Shown: piece after piece, positions 1 to 8,870 of the stretch | How positions within the stretch are numbered: position 1 is the first letter of the stretch | Layout: each line of letters opens with the position of its first letter | Assembly (NCBI GenBank): GCA_025499625.1 | Contig: JAFMVD010000052.1 | Location: forward strand, 1 to 42,934 | Reading direction: 5' to 3' | DNA: 42,934 nt | Origin: Carboxylicivirga fragile | GTDB taxonomy: Bacteria > Bacteroidota > Bacteroidia > Bacteroidales > Marinilabiliaceae | Notes under the pieces: model-generated | The model's database searches: none | What the model was told of the DNA's origin: nothing | Seen by the model: the letters and a program-made list of their open reading frames with translations, nothing else | Position numbers and translations under genes: made by a program

Positions 1-14
1 TATCCTTTTTTACT

Positions 15-72
15 ACCCCTAAATCCCCTGAAGGGGACTTAAGCCTCCACTTTAGGGGAGGTTTGGAGGGGT
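15..72. repeat. Imperfect inverted repeat (intergenic palindromic element)
   Basis: The stretch begins ACCCCT and ends AGGGGT, and it contains further complementary blocks (CCCCTGAAGGGG, and CCTCC against GGAGG), so it can fold into an imperfect hairpin. It is much richer in G and C than its surroundings and lies about 95 bases beyond the lpdA stop. It has no T-run of the kind expected of a terminator. Similar short CCCCT/AGGGG palindromes are, as far as I recall, dispersed in Bacteroidota genomes. That this is one member of a repeat family is inference, because only one copy is visible here. Confidence 0.5.
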
Positions 73-166
73 AAAACGAAAGTAAAATAACAAACAGTAA
101 GTTTGCTTGTTCACAAAAATACTTTTGAGACACCCTCTTTTATATATTCCAAATATCTAGCAAATA

Positions 167-1558
167 CTAGATATGAATTACCTCATCATAAGCAGCGGCA
201 GCAGCTTCCATAACAGCTTCCGACATGGTTGGGTGTGGATGAACAGCTTTAATTAACTCATGACCTGTTGTCTCAAGTTTACGTGCTGTAACCAACTCCG
301 CAATCATTTCAGTTACATTGGCACCAATCATATGTGCACCTAGTAATTCGCCGTATTTAGCATCAAAAATAAGTTTTACAAAACCTTCTTTGTGACCAGC
401 TGCACTCGCTTTACCCGATGCAGAGAAAGGGAATTTTCCAACTTTTAATTCATGGCCGGCTTCCTTAGCAGCTTTTTCTGTCATACCAACAGATGCAACT
501 TCAGGAACGGTATATGTACATCCAGGTATGTTATTATAGTTAAGCGCTTCCGGATTATGTCCTGCAATTTTCTCAACACAAATAATACCTTCAGCAGATG
601 CAACATGCGCCAATGCTTGACCAGGAACGATATCGCCAATTGCATACACACCTTCAACTGAAGTTTTGTAATACTCATCAACCTTCACACGACCATTCTC
701 AACTTTAACACCCACTTCCTCAAGACCAAGATTCTCAAGATTAGGCGTAATACCTACTGCAGATAAAACAACATCTGCTTCAAACTCTTGCTCACCTTTT
801 TTAGTTTTGATAACAGCCTTTACTTTGTCACCAGTAGTATCCACCTTAGTAACTTCGGCACCAGTCATAACTTTAATGCCCGATTTCTTGAACGAACGTC
901 CTAATTGCTTCGATACTTCTTCATCCTCAACCGGAACGATATTTGGCAAATACTCTACTAAAGTAACATCAACACCGATGGCGTTATAGAAATAAGCAAA
1001 TTCACTTCCAATGGCACCTGAACCAACTACAATCATCGACTCCGGCTTTTTATCCAAAGTCAATGCTTTACGATATCCTATCACCTTTTCACCATCCTGT
1101 GGCAAGTTAGGCAATTGACGGCTACGAGCACCTGTGGCCAATAATATATGATCAGCCTGATACTCCTGCTTCTCATTACTTTCAGTGGTCACTTCAACTT
1201 TTTTATTACCTAAAAGTTTACCCGTACCCTTTATGACTTCAATTTTATTTTTCTTAAATAAATATTGAATACCGCTACTCATTCCATCGGCTACACCACG
1301 ACTGCGCTTAACCATAGCTTCGAAATCAGCACTTGCTTCACCTTCGATTTTAACACCGTAGTCGGCAGCATGCTTCAAGTATTCAAATACACTCGCACTT
1401 TTCAGTAACGACTTTGTAGGTATACAGCCCCAATTAAGACAAATACCGCCTAACTCTGAACGTTCTACAACAGCAACTTTCAAGCCTAGTTGCGAAGCTC
1501 GTATGGCAGCCACATAACCACCTGGGCCAGTACCGATAACAATTACATCATAATTCAT
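167..1558 (-). CDS. lpdA: Dihydrolipoyl dehydrogenase (E3)
   Basis: This is the FAD-dependent E3 component of 2-oxoacid dehydrogenase or glycine-cleavage complexes. It reoxidises protein-bound dihydrolipoamide and reduces NAD+ in the cytoplasm. The 463-residue product has the usual family length. An N-terminal FAD-binding GTGPGG lies at residues 9-14, the redox-active disulfide in GGICLNWGCIPTK is at Cys40 and Cys45, and an NAD-binding GSGAIGSEF lies near residue 180. The C-terminal HPHPTMSE supplies the His442/Glu447 catalytic dyad. No other E1, E2 or glycine-cleavage gene is nearby, so the partner complex cannot be told from context. The gene stands alone, with its own -7 box upstream and the terminator of the preceding minus-strand gene behind that box. 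Confidence 0.96.
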   Translation of the reverse strand: MNYDVIVIGTGPGGYVAAIRASQLGLKVAVVERSELGGICLNWGCIPTKSLLKSASVFEYLKHAADYGVKIEGEASADFEAMVKRSRGVADGMSSGIQYLFKKNKIEVIKGTGKLLGNKKVEVTTESNEKQEYQADHILLATGARSRQLPNLPQDGEKVIGYRKALTLDKKPESMIVVGSGAIGSEFAYFYNAIGVDVTLVEYLPNIVPVEDEEVSKQLGRSFKKSGIKVMTGAEVTKVDTTGDKVKAVIKTKKGEQEFEADVVLSAVGITPNLENLGLEEVGVKVENGRVKVDEYYKTSVEGVYAIGDIVPGQALAHVASAEGIICVEKIAGHNPEALNYNNIPGCTYTVPEVASVGMTEKAAKEAGHELKVGKFPFSASGKASAAGHKEGFVKLIFDAKYGELLGAHMIGANVTEMIAELVTARKLETTGHELIKAVHPHPTMSEAVMEAAAAAYDEVIHI

Positions 1559-1598
1559 ATTGCTATATTTTTTCTTTATTTAGACAAAGTTTAAATAA

Positions 1599-1606
1599 CA
1601 AAAGTA
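1599..1606 (-). promoter_or_regulatory. Bacteroidota -7 box for lpdA
   Basis: Read on the minus strand the sequence is TACTTTTG, an exact match to the TAnnTTTG -7 consensus of the Bacteroidota primary sigma factor. It lies about 40 bases before the lpdA start codon. No clear TTTG -33 box is seen at the expected distance. Confidence 0.5.
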
Positions 1607-1701
1607 AGAAAAAAATTATGTCCTTAAAATCAGACATCTAATTGATAACAAATTTAGACGGCAGAGGTTTGCAATAAAACGATAATTGTCAACTTATTTA
1701 C

Positions 1702-1730
1702 AAAAAAAGGAGACCGCATGGCCTCCTTTT
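1702..1730 (-). terminator. Rho-independent terminator after the first TlpA-like gene
   Basis: On the minus strand AAAAGGAG and CTCCTTTT form a stem with additional inner pairing, followed by a run of seven T. It lies about 35 bases past the stop of the thioredoxin-like gene that ends at 1766, and it separates that gene from lpdA. Confidence 0.8.
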
Positions 1731-1765
1731 AATTCTATATTTCCAAAATTAAGTTCGTGTAATTT

Positions 1766-2863
1766 CTAGTTCAATAATTCTGCCACCTTGTTATGTAGCT
1801 CATCACCACGAAGATTTTTAGCAATAATTACACCTTCAGCATCAATTAATACGGTGTGAGGAATTCCTGAAACAGCATATAATTTAGCTGCATCATTACC
1901 CCATCCTTTAAGATCTGAAACATGATTCCAAGTCAATTGATCATCTTCAATGGCCTTCAACCAGGCATCTTTCTTTTGATCCAATGATACACCTAGAATA
2001 TCAAAACCTTTGTCTTTAAACTCAGCATAAAGTTTAACTACATTAGGATTCTCGCGACGACATGGTCCGCACCAGCTAGCCCAAAAATCAACCAATATTA
2101 ATTTACCCTTAAAAGAAGATAAACTTACAGGATTACCATCTGCATCATTCATTGTGAAATCAGGGGCAGGCTGTCCTATAGCCACCTTTTCTAATTTAGC
2201 AACGCGTTCCGAGATAACTTGATAATAAGGCGAAGTAGATAGTGATGCATCTAATTTTGCAACACCTTCTTTAATTTCTTCGAGTGGCTTATGACGGTAT
2301 ACATTACTTACGATAAATGCCGAAATTGGTGAAGTTGGATTCTCATCAACAAACTTGATTTGAGCATCTTCCAACTGCTTTTGACCAGCTTCAAATTCTT
2401 TTACTATTTCGCTTTGTCTAGCTGTATCTCCAGCTTGGCTTGCAGCGCCATAGGCAACACGAAGCTCTTCTCCTTTATTATTAATTTCTTTCTGAAGATC
2501 GTCAAGTGTTTTATTTGCATTAAATAATTCACCTCCAGTTACCACTGCATCAGCAAGCGCATTAATGTCTCCATCGATAGTATAAGCAACATTCTCTCCA
2601 AAAAATGTTAATCCACCACGTGCTCCTTCTAATTGAATTACAATCAGCATCGGTTGATCCAAAGTCGTCTGAAAATCAACAACACCGTCTACCAAAGTTA
2701 AAGTATCAATAGCTGACAAACCGTCCTTATCGACAACATTAACAATAAGTGCCTTATCGGCTTCGCCAGTAAGTTTACCTTTTAGGGTAAAACCAGCAGG
2801 CTGCATTTGACATGCCGTTAAAAGAACAACTGCCATTAGGGTTCCAAAAAATTGTTTTTTCAT
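1766..2863 (-). CDS. TlpA-like thiol-disulfide lipoprotein (DUF4369-type N-terminus)
   Basis: This is a probable periplasm-facing thiol-disulfide oxidoreductase anchored as a lipoprotein. The signal peptide ends in a lipobox LLTAC with Cys18. Residues 20-110 look like the beta-rich DUF4369-type domain common in Bacteroidota, followed by a charged helical linker at about 115-225. The C-terminal AhpC/TlpA thioredoxin fold carries WCGPC (Cys265 and Cys268) and a cis-proline region GIPHT near residue 335. The 365-residue length is typical of this architecture. The protein closely resembles the product of the gene just upstream, including the shared ending GVIIAKNLRGD. The substrate is unknown. 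Family members are linked to cytochrome maturation or to general reduction of envelope proteins, but nothing nearby decides between these. Confidence 0.88.
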   Translation of the reverse strand: MKKQFFGTLMAVVLLTACQMQPAGFTLKGKLTGEADKALIVNVVDKDGLSAIDTLTLVDGVVDFQTTLDQPMLIVIQLEGARGGLTFFGENVAYTIDGDINALADAVVTGGELFNANKTLDDLQKEINNKGEELRVAYGAASQAGDTARQSEIVKEFEAGQKQLEDAQIKFVDENPTSPISAFIVSNVYRHKPLEEIKEGVAKLDASLSTSPYYQVISERVAKLEKVAIGQPAPDFTMNDADGNPVSLSSFKGKLILVDFWASWCGPCRRENPNVVKLYAEFKDKGFDILGVSLDQKKDAWLKAIEDDQLTWNHVSDLKGWGNDAAKLYAVSGIPHTVLIDAEGVIIAKNLRGDELHNKVAELLN

Positions 2864-2889
2864 GATGTAGTTTTTTAAGTATGAGTTAT

Positions 2890-2908
2890 AAATACCTAGA
2901 GGGTATTT
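2890..2908. other. Small hairpin between the tandem TlpA-like genes
   Basis: AAATACC and GGTATTT form a perfect 7-bp stem around a 5-base loop in the 55-base gap between the two paralogous genes. There is no following T-run on the minus strand, so it is not a standard terminator. It might tune read-through or message stability between the two genes, which is inference. Confidence 0.35.
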
Positions 2909-2918
2909 TCCTAGAATT

Positions 2919-4016
2919 CTATTTTAAGAGCTCAGCAAGTTTTTTCTCCAAAGCATCACCTCGCAAGTTTTTGGCGATAATAACACCTTCTTTATCTAAT
3001 AAAAAGGTTGTTGGAATACTTTGAATAGCATATTTGGCTGGCACATTAGTTGCTTCATCAGAAATAACATTAGTCCAAACCAAACCATCTTCCTTAACCG
3101 CTTTTTGCCAAGCTACTTTATCCTGATCTACCGAAACACTAAGTACCTCAAAACCTTTTGCATTGTAAGCATTGTATGCTTTAACAACATTAGGATTCTC
3201 TTGACGGCAAGGACCACACCAGCTAGCCCAGAAGTCTACCAAAACATATTTACCTCTAAAACTACTTAAAGTTACTTTTGTGCTATCTGCTGTTAAAAGT
3301 GTAAAATCCGGTGCAACAGCACCTTCTTTAACTGCCTCAACAGCTTTCTCGAAAGTCTCTAAAGGCTCAAGAGCGGCACGCATTTCTTGTACATAAACAT
3401 GATCTTTCATATTTACTTCCAACTTCTCTACCAAAGCTTTTAAAGCTTCTAAATCTAAAGTTTGTGCAAGTCCTAAACTTAATAAGGCACCTAATTCATT
3501 ATCTGTATTGGCTTCTGCAAATTGCTTGTAGTAAGCTTTTTGATCTTCCATTATGGCATTCATCTCCTCACCTAACTGTTGCATGGCATCCTTATTCTGT
3601 GTCATTTGAGCCTGCATATACTCTTGCTGAATTTGTGTCTGACGTTCCTTACCAGGGCGCTCGTTTTCAAATTGCTTGAATAGCTCAGTTAAATTAGAAC
3701 CTGTTACCTCAATATTATCCATATCAGTCATATTACCATTAATGGTAATGGTCGTATTTTCAACAAAAAACTGAACAGGTCGTTGTTGTCCTTCAATAAA
3801 AAGTAAATACAACTCGGGCGCATCAACCATTCCCGAAAATGCAAATTGACCGTTGACAATGTCAACCGTATCAACAGCTACAGGTTGTCCTTTACGAATG
3901 CTATTTAAAATTGCCTGACCTGTTGCACCTTCAAGTGTTCCAGTAATTTGATATCCTTTTGGCTGGCACGCCACCAACATAGCAACGCTTACGATTGCCA
4001 ACATTAACTTCTTCAT
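2919..4016 (-). CDS. TlpA-like thiol-disulfide lipoprotein, tandem paralogue
   Basis: This is the second copy of the DUF4369-type plus thioredoxin architecture. I place the start at the ATG at 4016 (365 residues) because it begins directly with a lipoprotein signal peptide, MKKLMLAIVSVAMLVAC. An in-frame ATG at 4037 would add seven polar residues before it. The lipid-bearing Cys is residue 17 and the WCGPC active site lies at about residues 266-270. A helical stretch rich in Gln, Met and Glu at about 115-165 links the two domains. Its C-terminal half is very similar to the downstream gene product, indicating tandem duplication. It starts 36 bases after meaB, and the two could be co-transcribed. 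The role is probably disulfide reduction in the envelope, with unknown substrate. Confidence 0.87.
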   Translation of the reverse strand: MKKLMLAIVSVAMLVACQPKGYQITGTLEGATGQAILNSIRKGQPVAVDTVDIVNGQFAFSGMVDAPELYLLFIEGQQRPVQFFVENTTITINGNMTDMDNIEVTGSNLTELFKQFENERPGKERQTQIQQEYMQAQMTQNKDAMQQLGEEMNAIMEDQKAYYKQFAEANTDNELGALLSLGLAQTLDLEALKALVEKLEVNMKDHVYVQEMRAALEPLETFEKAVEAVKEGAVAPDFTLLTADSTKVTLSSFRGKYVLVDFWASWCGPCRQENPNVVKAYNAYNAKGFEVLSVSVDQDKVAWQKAVKEDGLVWTNVISDEATNVPAKYAIQSIPTTFLLDKEGVIIAKNLRGDALEKKLAELLK

Positions 4017-4052
4017 TATTTTACTTTTTTTAGCCATTAAAATGGCATCTAA

Positions 4053-5171
4053 TTATTTAATATTTTTAAAATATGTTTCCAGTAAATCTTTAGCAGCAAC
4101 GAATGAGCTTTTCTCATCATTCAACACCAACTCTTCATTCTCCGCCAGGCTCTGCTTAATATCATCACGCTGATAAAAATGATCTTTTAACTGCTCATTT
4201 ATACTTTCGTACATCCAATATTTAGCTTGTGAACGCCTATTGTTATTCCAATAGTTATTCTGCTTTGTCAAGGATACGTATTTATTTAACATCTCCCAAA
4301 TCTCGGCAATTCCCTCATGATAAAGAGCAGAGCATGTTTTTACTTCAGGCGTCCATTCCGATTTGGTTGGTGGAAATAAGTGCAATGCGCTTTTGTATTC
4401 GGTTTGAGCCAATGTAGCCTTTTGTAAATTTGAGCCATCCGCTTTATTTATAGCAATGGCATCGGCCATCTCCATTATACCACGTTTAATACCCTGAAGC
4501 TCATCTCCAGCACCAGCCAACATCAACAATAAAAAGAAATCGACCATTGAATGAACAGCTGTTTCGGATTGCCCAACTCCAACTGTTTCGATAAAAATAG
4601 TATCAAAACCAGCGGCTTCGCACAGAATAATGGTTTCGCGTGTTTTACGTGCTACACCTCCCAATGAACCAGCTGAGGGAGAAGGGCGAATATATGCATC
4701 CTGCTCACCAGACAACTTCTCCATTCGGGTTTTATCTCCGAGGATACTTCCCTTAGAACGCTCACTTGATGGATCAATTGCTAAAACAGCCAATTTTCCA
4801 CCTTGCTCAATAATGTGCATGCCCAAGGATTCAATAAAGGTACTTTTACCAGCACCTGGAACACCCGTTATTCCTAAACGAATACTTTTACCCGAATGCG
4901 GTAAACACTTCTCAATTATTTGTTGCGCTATTTTTTGATGTTCAGGTTTAGCACTTTCAACCATAGTGACAGCCTGACTAAGTATAGTTACATTACCGCT
5001 AAGAACACCTTTAACAAAATCATCAACACTCAGCTGTGGCTTACGCTTTTTTAAGAAACGTTTGGCTGCGTCGGGATTAACCGAGGGAGCCGAGGCAACA
5101 CCTTTATTAACTTTTAATCCCTTAAAGGCAGGATTATTTTCAACATGATCGTGGTCGTCAAATGTGGCCAT
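4053..5171 (-). CDS. meaB: Methylmalonyl-CoA mutase-associated GTPase MeaB
   Basis: This is a G3E-family P-loop GTPase that loads and protects the adenosylcobalamin cofactor of methylmalonyl-CoA mutase (MeaB/ArgK/YgfD family). The Walker A GVPGAGKS lies at residues 103-110. The conserved DPSSERSKGSILGDKTRM is at 133-150, ETVGVGQSE at 195-203 and the base-specificity motif NKAD at 242-245. The 372-residue length includes an N-terminal extension of about 45 residues before the helical region seen in the family. The mutase genes are not in this window, so the partner must be encoded elsewhere. The gene follows the terminator of the DUF1573 gene and precedes the two TlpA-like genes on the same strand. 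Confidence 0.95.
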   Translation of the reverse strand: MATFDDHDHVENNPAFKGLKVNKGVASAPSVNPDAAKRFLKKRKPQLSVDDFVKGVLSGNVTILSQAVTMVESAKPEHQKIAQQIIEKCLPHSGKSIRLGITGVPGAGKSTFIESLGMHIIEQGGKLAVLAIDPSSERSKGSILGDKTRMEKLSGEQDAYIRPSPSAGSLGGVARKTRETIILCEAAGFDTIFIETVGVGQSETAVHSMVDFFLLLMLAGAGDELQGIKRGIMEMADAIAINKADGSNLQKATLAQTEYKSALHLFPPTKSEWTPEVKTCSALYHEGIAEIWEMLNKYVSLTKQNNYWNNNRRSQAKYWMYESINEQLKDHFYQRDDIKQSLAENEELVLNDEKSSFVAAKDLLETYFKNIK

Positions 5172-5190
5172 TCTTAATCTTTCTGGACAT

Positions 5191-5223
5191 AAAAAAGAGA
5201 GTTAACAAGTATCAACTCTCTTC
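5191..5223 (-). terminator. Rho-independent terminator after the DUF1573 gene
   Basis: On the minus strand AGAGAGTT and AACTCTCT form an 8-bp stem with a 10-base loop, followed by TTTTTT. It lies 17 bases beyond the DUF1573 stop codon and only about 20 bases before the meaB start, so meaB needs read-through or a promoter close to the hairpin. Confidence 0.75.
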
Positions 5224-5239
5224 TGTTTACTTTATAACT

Positions 5240-6325
5240 CTAATTCACTTTTACATTTCCTGTGATACGCAACATCAGTGTTGTGCTCTTGGGATCATTG
5301 GTAACAATTGTTACCGACTTATTTTGCCTACCTGTTTTATGCGCTGAATTAAATTCGGCAACAACTTCTGTTGTTTCTCCAGGTGCCAGTATAGTCTTTG
5401 TGGGTTTAATTGCAGTACAACCACACGAGGCTTTCACCTTACGAATAATTAATTCACTTTTCCCATTGTTCTTTACTTCAAAGGCATGTGTTACTTTATC
5501 ACCCTGTTTAATTTCTCCAAAATCCCATACCTTCTTTTCTATTTCAGCCTTGGGAGCTTGTGCTAATTTTTCGGGAGTCCAGTCACTGAAATTTTCAGCA
5601 ATGGATGCACTAAGCGTCAAACGATTTTTATATTCACGTACATCGTTAAAAATCAAAAACACATTATCGGTTACAAATCCCCAATCATTTTTAATTTTCG
5701 CATCGTAGGTTGCAGTAATTACACCCGCTTGATTTGGCTGTAATACCTCAGGTACGGCTTTTATAACAACGTGCTTTGGTACATTTAAAAAACTAATCTT
5801 TACAGGCTCCTCACTTGTACTAATCACCTTAATTTGCTCAACCTTCTTTTGCTGAGGCGTCATCTTGGTAAATGCCAGATGCGATGTTTCCAAACGAATA
5901 ACATCCATGTTACGAGGATAAATATCTGCTACGGTCTTCACCTTTGGCAAAACTTTTCCAGTGATACGAAGAACAACAGTACCATTTTGAGCATTAGATG
6001 CCACCGTAACTGTTTTATTAAAATTACCCGGACGGTTACGTGGATCAAAAATTGCTTTTACTTCACCGGATCCTCCAGGAGGAATTGGGTGACGTGTCCA
6101 CTCAGGAGATGTACAACCGCATGAAGCCTTCACATTATGAAGAACAACCGGTTGACCTCCGGTATTTTTAAACTTAAATGAATGTACTTTTTTTCCGCCA
6201 TCCTCTTTCAATTCACCAAAATCATAAATGGTTTCCTCAAACACCAGGTTTGCTTTGGCATGTTGTGCCGAAGCGGATGATAATCCAATAATTAGGGATA
6301 AAAGGATAAGTGTTAAATGTTTCAT
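5240..6325 (-). CDS. Exported protein with two DUF1573 domains
   Basis: This is a 361-residue secreted protein of unknown function that is typical of Bacteroidota. A signal peptide (about residues 1-20, cleavage after SASA) is followed by a DUF1573 Ig-like domain with ASCGCT (Cys69 and Cys71). A middle beta-rich section follows, and then a second DUF1573 domain with the same ASCGCT motif (Cys301 and Cys303). Each copy has the YDFGELK or WDFGEIK entry strand, the CGCT turn and an APGET or PPGGSG segment. The two domains therefore look like an internal duplication. The paired cysteines could form disulfides or bind a metal, but this is not known for the family. It is a single-gene unit with its own terminator. 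Confidence 0.88.
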   Translation of the reverse strand: MKHLTLILLSLIIGLSSASAQHAKANLVFEETIYDFGELKEDGGKKVHSFKFKNTGGQPVVLHNVKASCGCTSPEWTRHPIPPGGSGEVKAIFDPRNRPGNFNKTVTVASNAQNGTVVLRITGKVLPKVKTVADIYPRNMDVIRLETSHLAFTKMTPQQKKVEQIKVISTSEEPVKISFLNVPKHVVIKAVPEVLQPNQAGVITATYDAKIKNDWGFVTDNVFLIFNDVREYKNRLTLSASIAENFSDWTPEKLAQAPKAEIEKKVWDFGEIKQGDKVTHAFEVKNNGKSELIIRKVKASCGCTAIKPTKTILAPGETTEVVAEFNSAHKTGRQNKSVTIVTNDPKSTTLMLRITGNVKVN

Positions 6326-6401
6326 AACTATCTTCTATTACTCTTTAATTTCAATTATTTTCTTTTAATAAAAACACTACGCAATGCTTTTGTACGCAGT
6401 G

Positions 6402-6409
6402 CAAAGCTA
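6402..6409 (-). promoter_or_regulatory. Candidate -7 box for the DUF1573 gene
   Basis: The minus strand reads TAGCTTTG, an exact TAnnTTTG match, about 75 bases before the start codon. A second match, TAATTTTG, lies further upstream at 6460-6467. Two near-identical decamers, TACGCAATGC and TACGCAGTGC, lie just downstream of the first box and could be a regulator site, which is speculative. Confidence 0.4.
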
Positions 6410-6511
6410 ATTGTTCAAAAATAATACCGCTTTATTCTATAAATTGAATGATTAACATACAAAATTAAGAATATTTTTGCGCCAGCCTACAACAATTGTA
6501 AATCTCACCAA

Positions 6512-7432
6512 CTATTCAGAACAGGCAGCCCCATTCACAATCAAACTTTTATCGTCATTTAATTCAAATTCAGGCTGAAGTGTACAATGCGTTATTTTAA
6601 ATTCTTGTTTTAATTCGCTTTTTATAACACCCATTATTTTATTTGCTTCCGATATTTTCACATCCGCTTCATAATCAATATGCGCTTCCAGATGAATCTC
6701 CTCATCGTTTAATTGCCACACATGAATGTGATGGATATTCTTAATTCCTTCAAGAGTTTTGAAATGATTGGCCAATTCTTCAACATCAATTCCCGCTGGT
6801 GTAAATTGCATCAACACCTTTATTGTTTTAACCAACAAGCTCCAACTAGAGTAAATTAAATACAGGGCAATAATAATCGACAAAACAACATCAACCCATG
6901 CCACATGCCAATAATACATGACTATTCCACCTATCATAACGGCAAGTGAAGAAAGCATATCGGAAAACAGGTGTAAATAGGCCGACTTCATATTCATGTT
7001 ATTGTCCGAATGTTTTTTGACCAACAAAACACTTATACCATTAGCAACAATACTAAAACCCGCGAGTAGGGCAACTAAAAAGCCATTTACTTCTGGTTGA
7101 TGTATAGAAAAAAAACGATCAACGGATTCGATAATTAGATAACACGAAACCCCTAAAAGTGCAGCTGCATTAATGAAAGCCGCTAAAATTTCGGCCCGTT
7201 TATAACCATACGATTTACCACTACTATAATCTCGCAAAGAAAGCTTATTGGCAATATAACTTATGACCAAAGCCATAACATCAGAAAAATTGTGCAGGGC
7301 ATCGCTTAGTAACGACAAACTATTGCTCAACAATGCCCCTATTGCCTGAACTACAGTAATCGCAATATTCAGAAGGATAGTTATTATTAAACTTCTACCC
7401 TTTAAATCATGATCATGATGATGCTCTCCCAT
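6512..7432 (-). CDS. Cation diffusion facilitator (CzcD/ZitB-like, probably zinc exporter)
   Basis: This is an inner-membrane proton/divalent-cation antiporter exporting Zn2+ or related ions. The 306-residue protein starts with a His-rich GEHHHDHD tail, followed by six predicted membrane segments between about residues 13 and 198. The transport-site motifs are HNFSD (His47 and Asp51) in TM2 and HLFSD (His154 and Asp158) in TM5. The HxxxD pair fits the Zn/Cd/Co subgroup rather than the Mn subgroup. The C-terminal cytoplasmic domain (about 210-295) contains IHHIHVWQL and HLEAHI, typical of the metal-sensing CDF dimerisation domain. It is transcribed divergently from the M20 hydrolase gene. No metal-responsive regulator gene is adjacent. 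Confidence 0.93.
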   Translation of the reverse strand: MGEHHHDHDLKGRSLIITILLNIAITVVQAIGALLSNSLSLLSDALHNFSDVMALVISYIANKLSLRDYSSGKSYGYKRAEILAAFINAAALLGVSCYLIIESVDRFFSIHQPEVNGFLVALLAGFSIVANGISVLLVKKHSDNNMNMKSAYLHLFSDMLSSLAVMIGGIVMYYWHVAWVDVVLSIIIALYLIYSSWSLLVKTIKVLMQFTPAGIDVEELANHFKTLEGIKNIHHIHVWQLNDEEIHLEAHIDYEADVKISEANKIMGVIKSELKQEFKITHCTLQPEFELNDDKSLIVNGAACSE

Positions 7433-7524
7433 TTTTATCCTTTAACAAGTAAACCATAAAAATATAAAATAGTTTATAAGAAATGCTCAACAAATCGACT
7501 ACTAGTAATTGAGTTTATAACTGT

Positions 7525-7532
7525 TATCTTTG
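7525..7532 (+). promoter_or_regulatory. -7 box for the M20 amidohydrolase gene
   Basis: TATCTTTG matches TAnnTTTG exactly and would start transcription near 7539, about 36 bases before the ATG at 7575. The box overlaps the TTG at 7530 that would begin the longer reading frame, which supports the shorter start. Confidence 0.55.
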
Positions 7533-7574
7533 TTTTACATTAATCGAAGCAGAACAAGCATAGAATTAACCGTG

Positions 7575-8756
7575 ATGGAAAAAAGAATTAAAGCGCTTAC
7601 TCAACAATATTTACAGCAAGTAATTGATATTAGACAACATTTACACGCTCACCCTGAACTATCGTTTGAAGAAAACAACACTTCCTTATACATACAAGAA
7701 CAACTTAAACAAATTGGTATTCCTTTTAAAACGGGCTATGTAAAAACAGGTATACTTGGTATAATTGAAGGACAAAACCCTACATCTAAAACCATTGCGC
7801 TGAGAGCCGATATGGACGCGCTACCAATTCAGGAAGCCACAAATCTTGAATTCACTTCGAGAAATGAAGGTGTGATGCATGCTTGTGGACATGATGCGCA
7901 CACAGCTGCATTGCTTGGTGCCGCCATGATTTTAAATGAACTCAAAGCAGAATGGCAAGGTACTATCTTACTTATTTTTCAGCCAGCAGAAGAAGTATTT
8001 CCGGGTGGCGCTAAGTTAATGATGGAAGAGGGTATTTTTGATACCTACAAACCTGACATCATTCTAGGTCAGCATGTGCTCCCAAGTATGCAAACGGGTC
8101 ATGTTGGCTTTAAAGGTGGCATGTACATGGCTTCGGGCGACGAAGTTTACCTGACGATTAAAGGCAAAGGTGGTCATGCCGCCATGCCACATGCACTAAC
8201 CGACAATGTACTTATAGCCTCGCAAATACTCATATCGCTACAACAAATTGTGAGCCGCATTGTACCTGCCCAAATACCTACGGTTCTTTCTTTTGGTAAA
8301 TTTATTGCCAATGGCGCTACTAATATTATTCCTGAAAAAGTGGAATTAGCTGGAACTTTACGCACCATGAACGAGGAATGGCGAGCAATCATTAAAACAA
8401 AAATTAAGGAAATCGCCACCCAAACAGCAGCTTCGATGGGAGCAGAATGTGAAGTTGACATTAAAGATGGTTATCCTGTGGTTCATAACAATGAAAACAT
8501 CACCGCCCAAGCCATTGAATTTTCGAATGAATATTTGGGTAAGAGCAACACAGAAATAATGGATATCAGGATGACTGCCGAAGATTTTGGCTACTTCTCC
8601 CAGAAATATCCTTGCACTTTTTATCGTTTTGGAGTGGCACAAGATAAAGGAGAAACAGGCAGTTTACACACGCCACAGTTCAATTTAAACGAAAATTCTC
8701 TCGAAACGGCTACTGGAACAATGGCCTATATAGCCTTTCGATTTCTCTCGAAATAA
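7575..8756 (+). CDS. M20 family metallopeptidase / N-acyl-amino-acid amidohydrolase
   Basis: This is a cytoplasmic dinuclear-metal amidohydrolase that removes acyl groups from amino-acid derivatives (hippuricase, IAA-amino-acid hydrolase and N-acetyl-diaminopimelate deacetylase group). I start at the ATG at 7575 (393 residues), because the frame upstream begins at a TTG inside the promoter. Metal ligands and catalytic residues appear in ALRADMDALP (75-84), HACGHDAH (Cys104 and His106), QPAEE (Glu139 and Glu140) and GQHVLP (His167). A dimerisation domain containing GKGGHAAMPH follows, and a late His lies in GSLHTPQF. No lipoprotein or signal sequence is seen. The exact substrate is not predictable from sequence. 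Confidence 0.92.
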   Translation: MEKRIKALTQQYLQQVIDIRQHLHAHPELSFEENNTSLYIQEQLKQIGIPFKTGYVKTGILGIIEGQNPTSKTIALRADMDALPIQEATNLEFTSRNEGVMHACGHDAHTAALLGAAMILNELKAEWQGTILLIFQPAEEVFPGGAKLMMEEGIFDTYKPDIILGQHVLPSMQTGHVGFKGGMYMASGDEVYLTIKGKGGHAAMPHALTDNVLIASQILISLQQIVSRIVPAQIPTVLSFGKFIANGATNIIPEKVELAGTLRTMNEEWRAIIKTKIKEIATQTAASMGAECEVDIKDGYPVVHNNENITAQAIEFSNEYLGKSNTEIMDIRMTAEDFGYFSQKYPCTFYRFGVAQDKGETGSLHTPQFNLNENSLETATGTMAYIAFRFLSK

Positions 8757-8870
8757 GCCAATATCAAATCATAAGTAAGCCAAAGCGCTAACTATCAATG
8801 CAATTAACTATTTAAGACCTCGAGACCTTATTTATAACCTTTCAAAATAAACGACTTTCAACAAGTTTTC

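Noticed and set aside
3021-3269. Open frame antisense to the TlpA-like gene
   Set aside because: It mirrors the strongly conserved thioredoxin domain and shows no protein features of its own.
4229-4417. Short open frames antisense to meaB and other genes
   Set aside because: They lie wholly inside well-supported genes on the other strand, have no family features and reflect only chance lack of stops.
7530-7574. Upstream extension of the M20 hydrolase from a TTG start
   Set aside because: The TTG lies inside the -7 box TATCTTTG, and the added 15 residues have no family counterpart; the ATG at 7575 fits the usual N-terminus.
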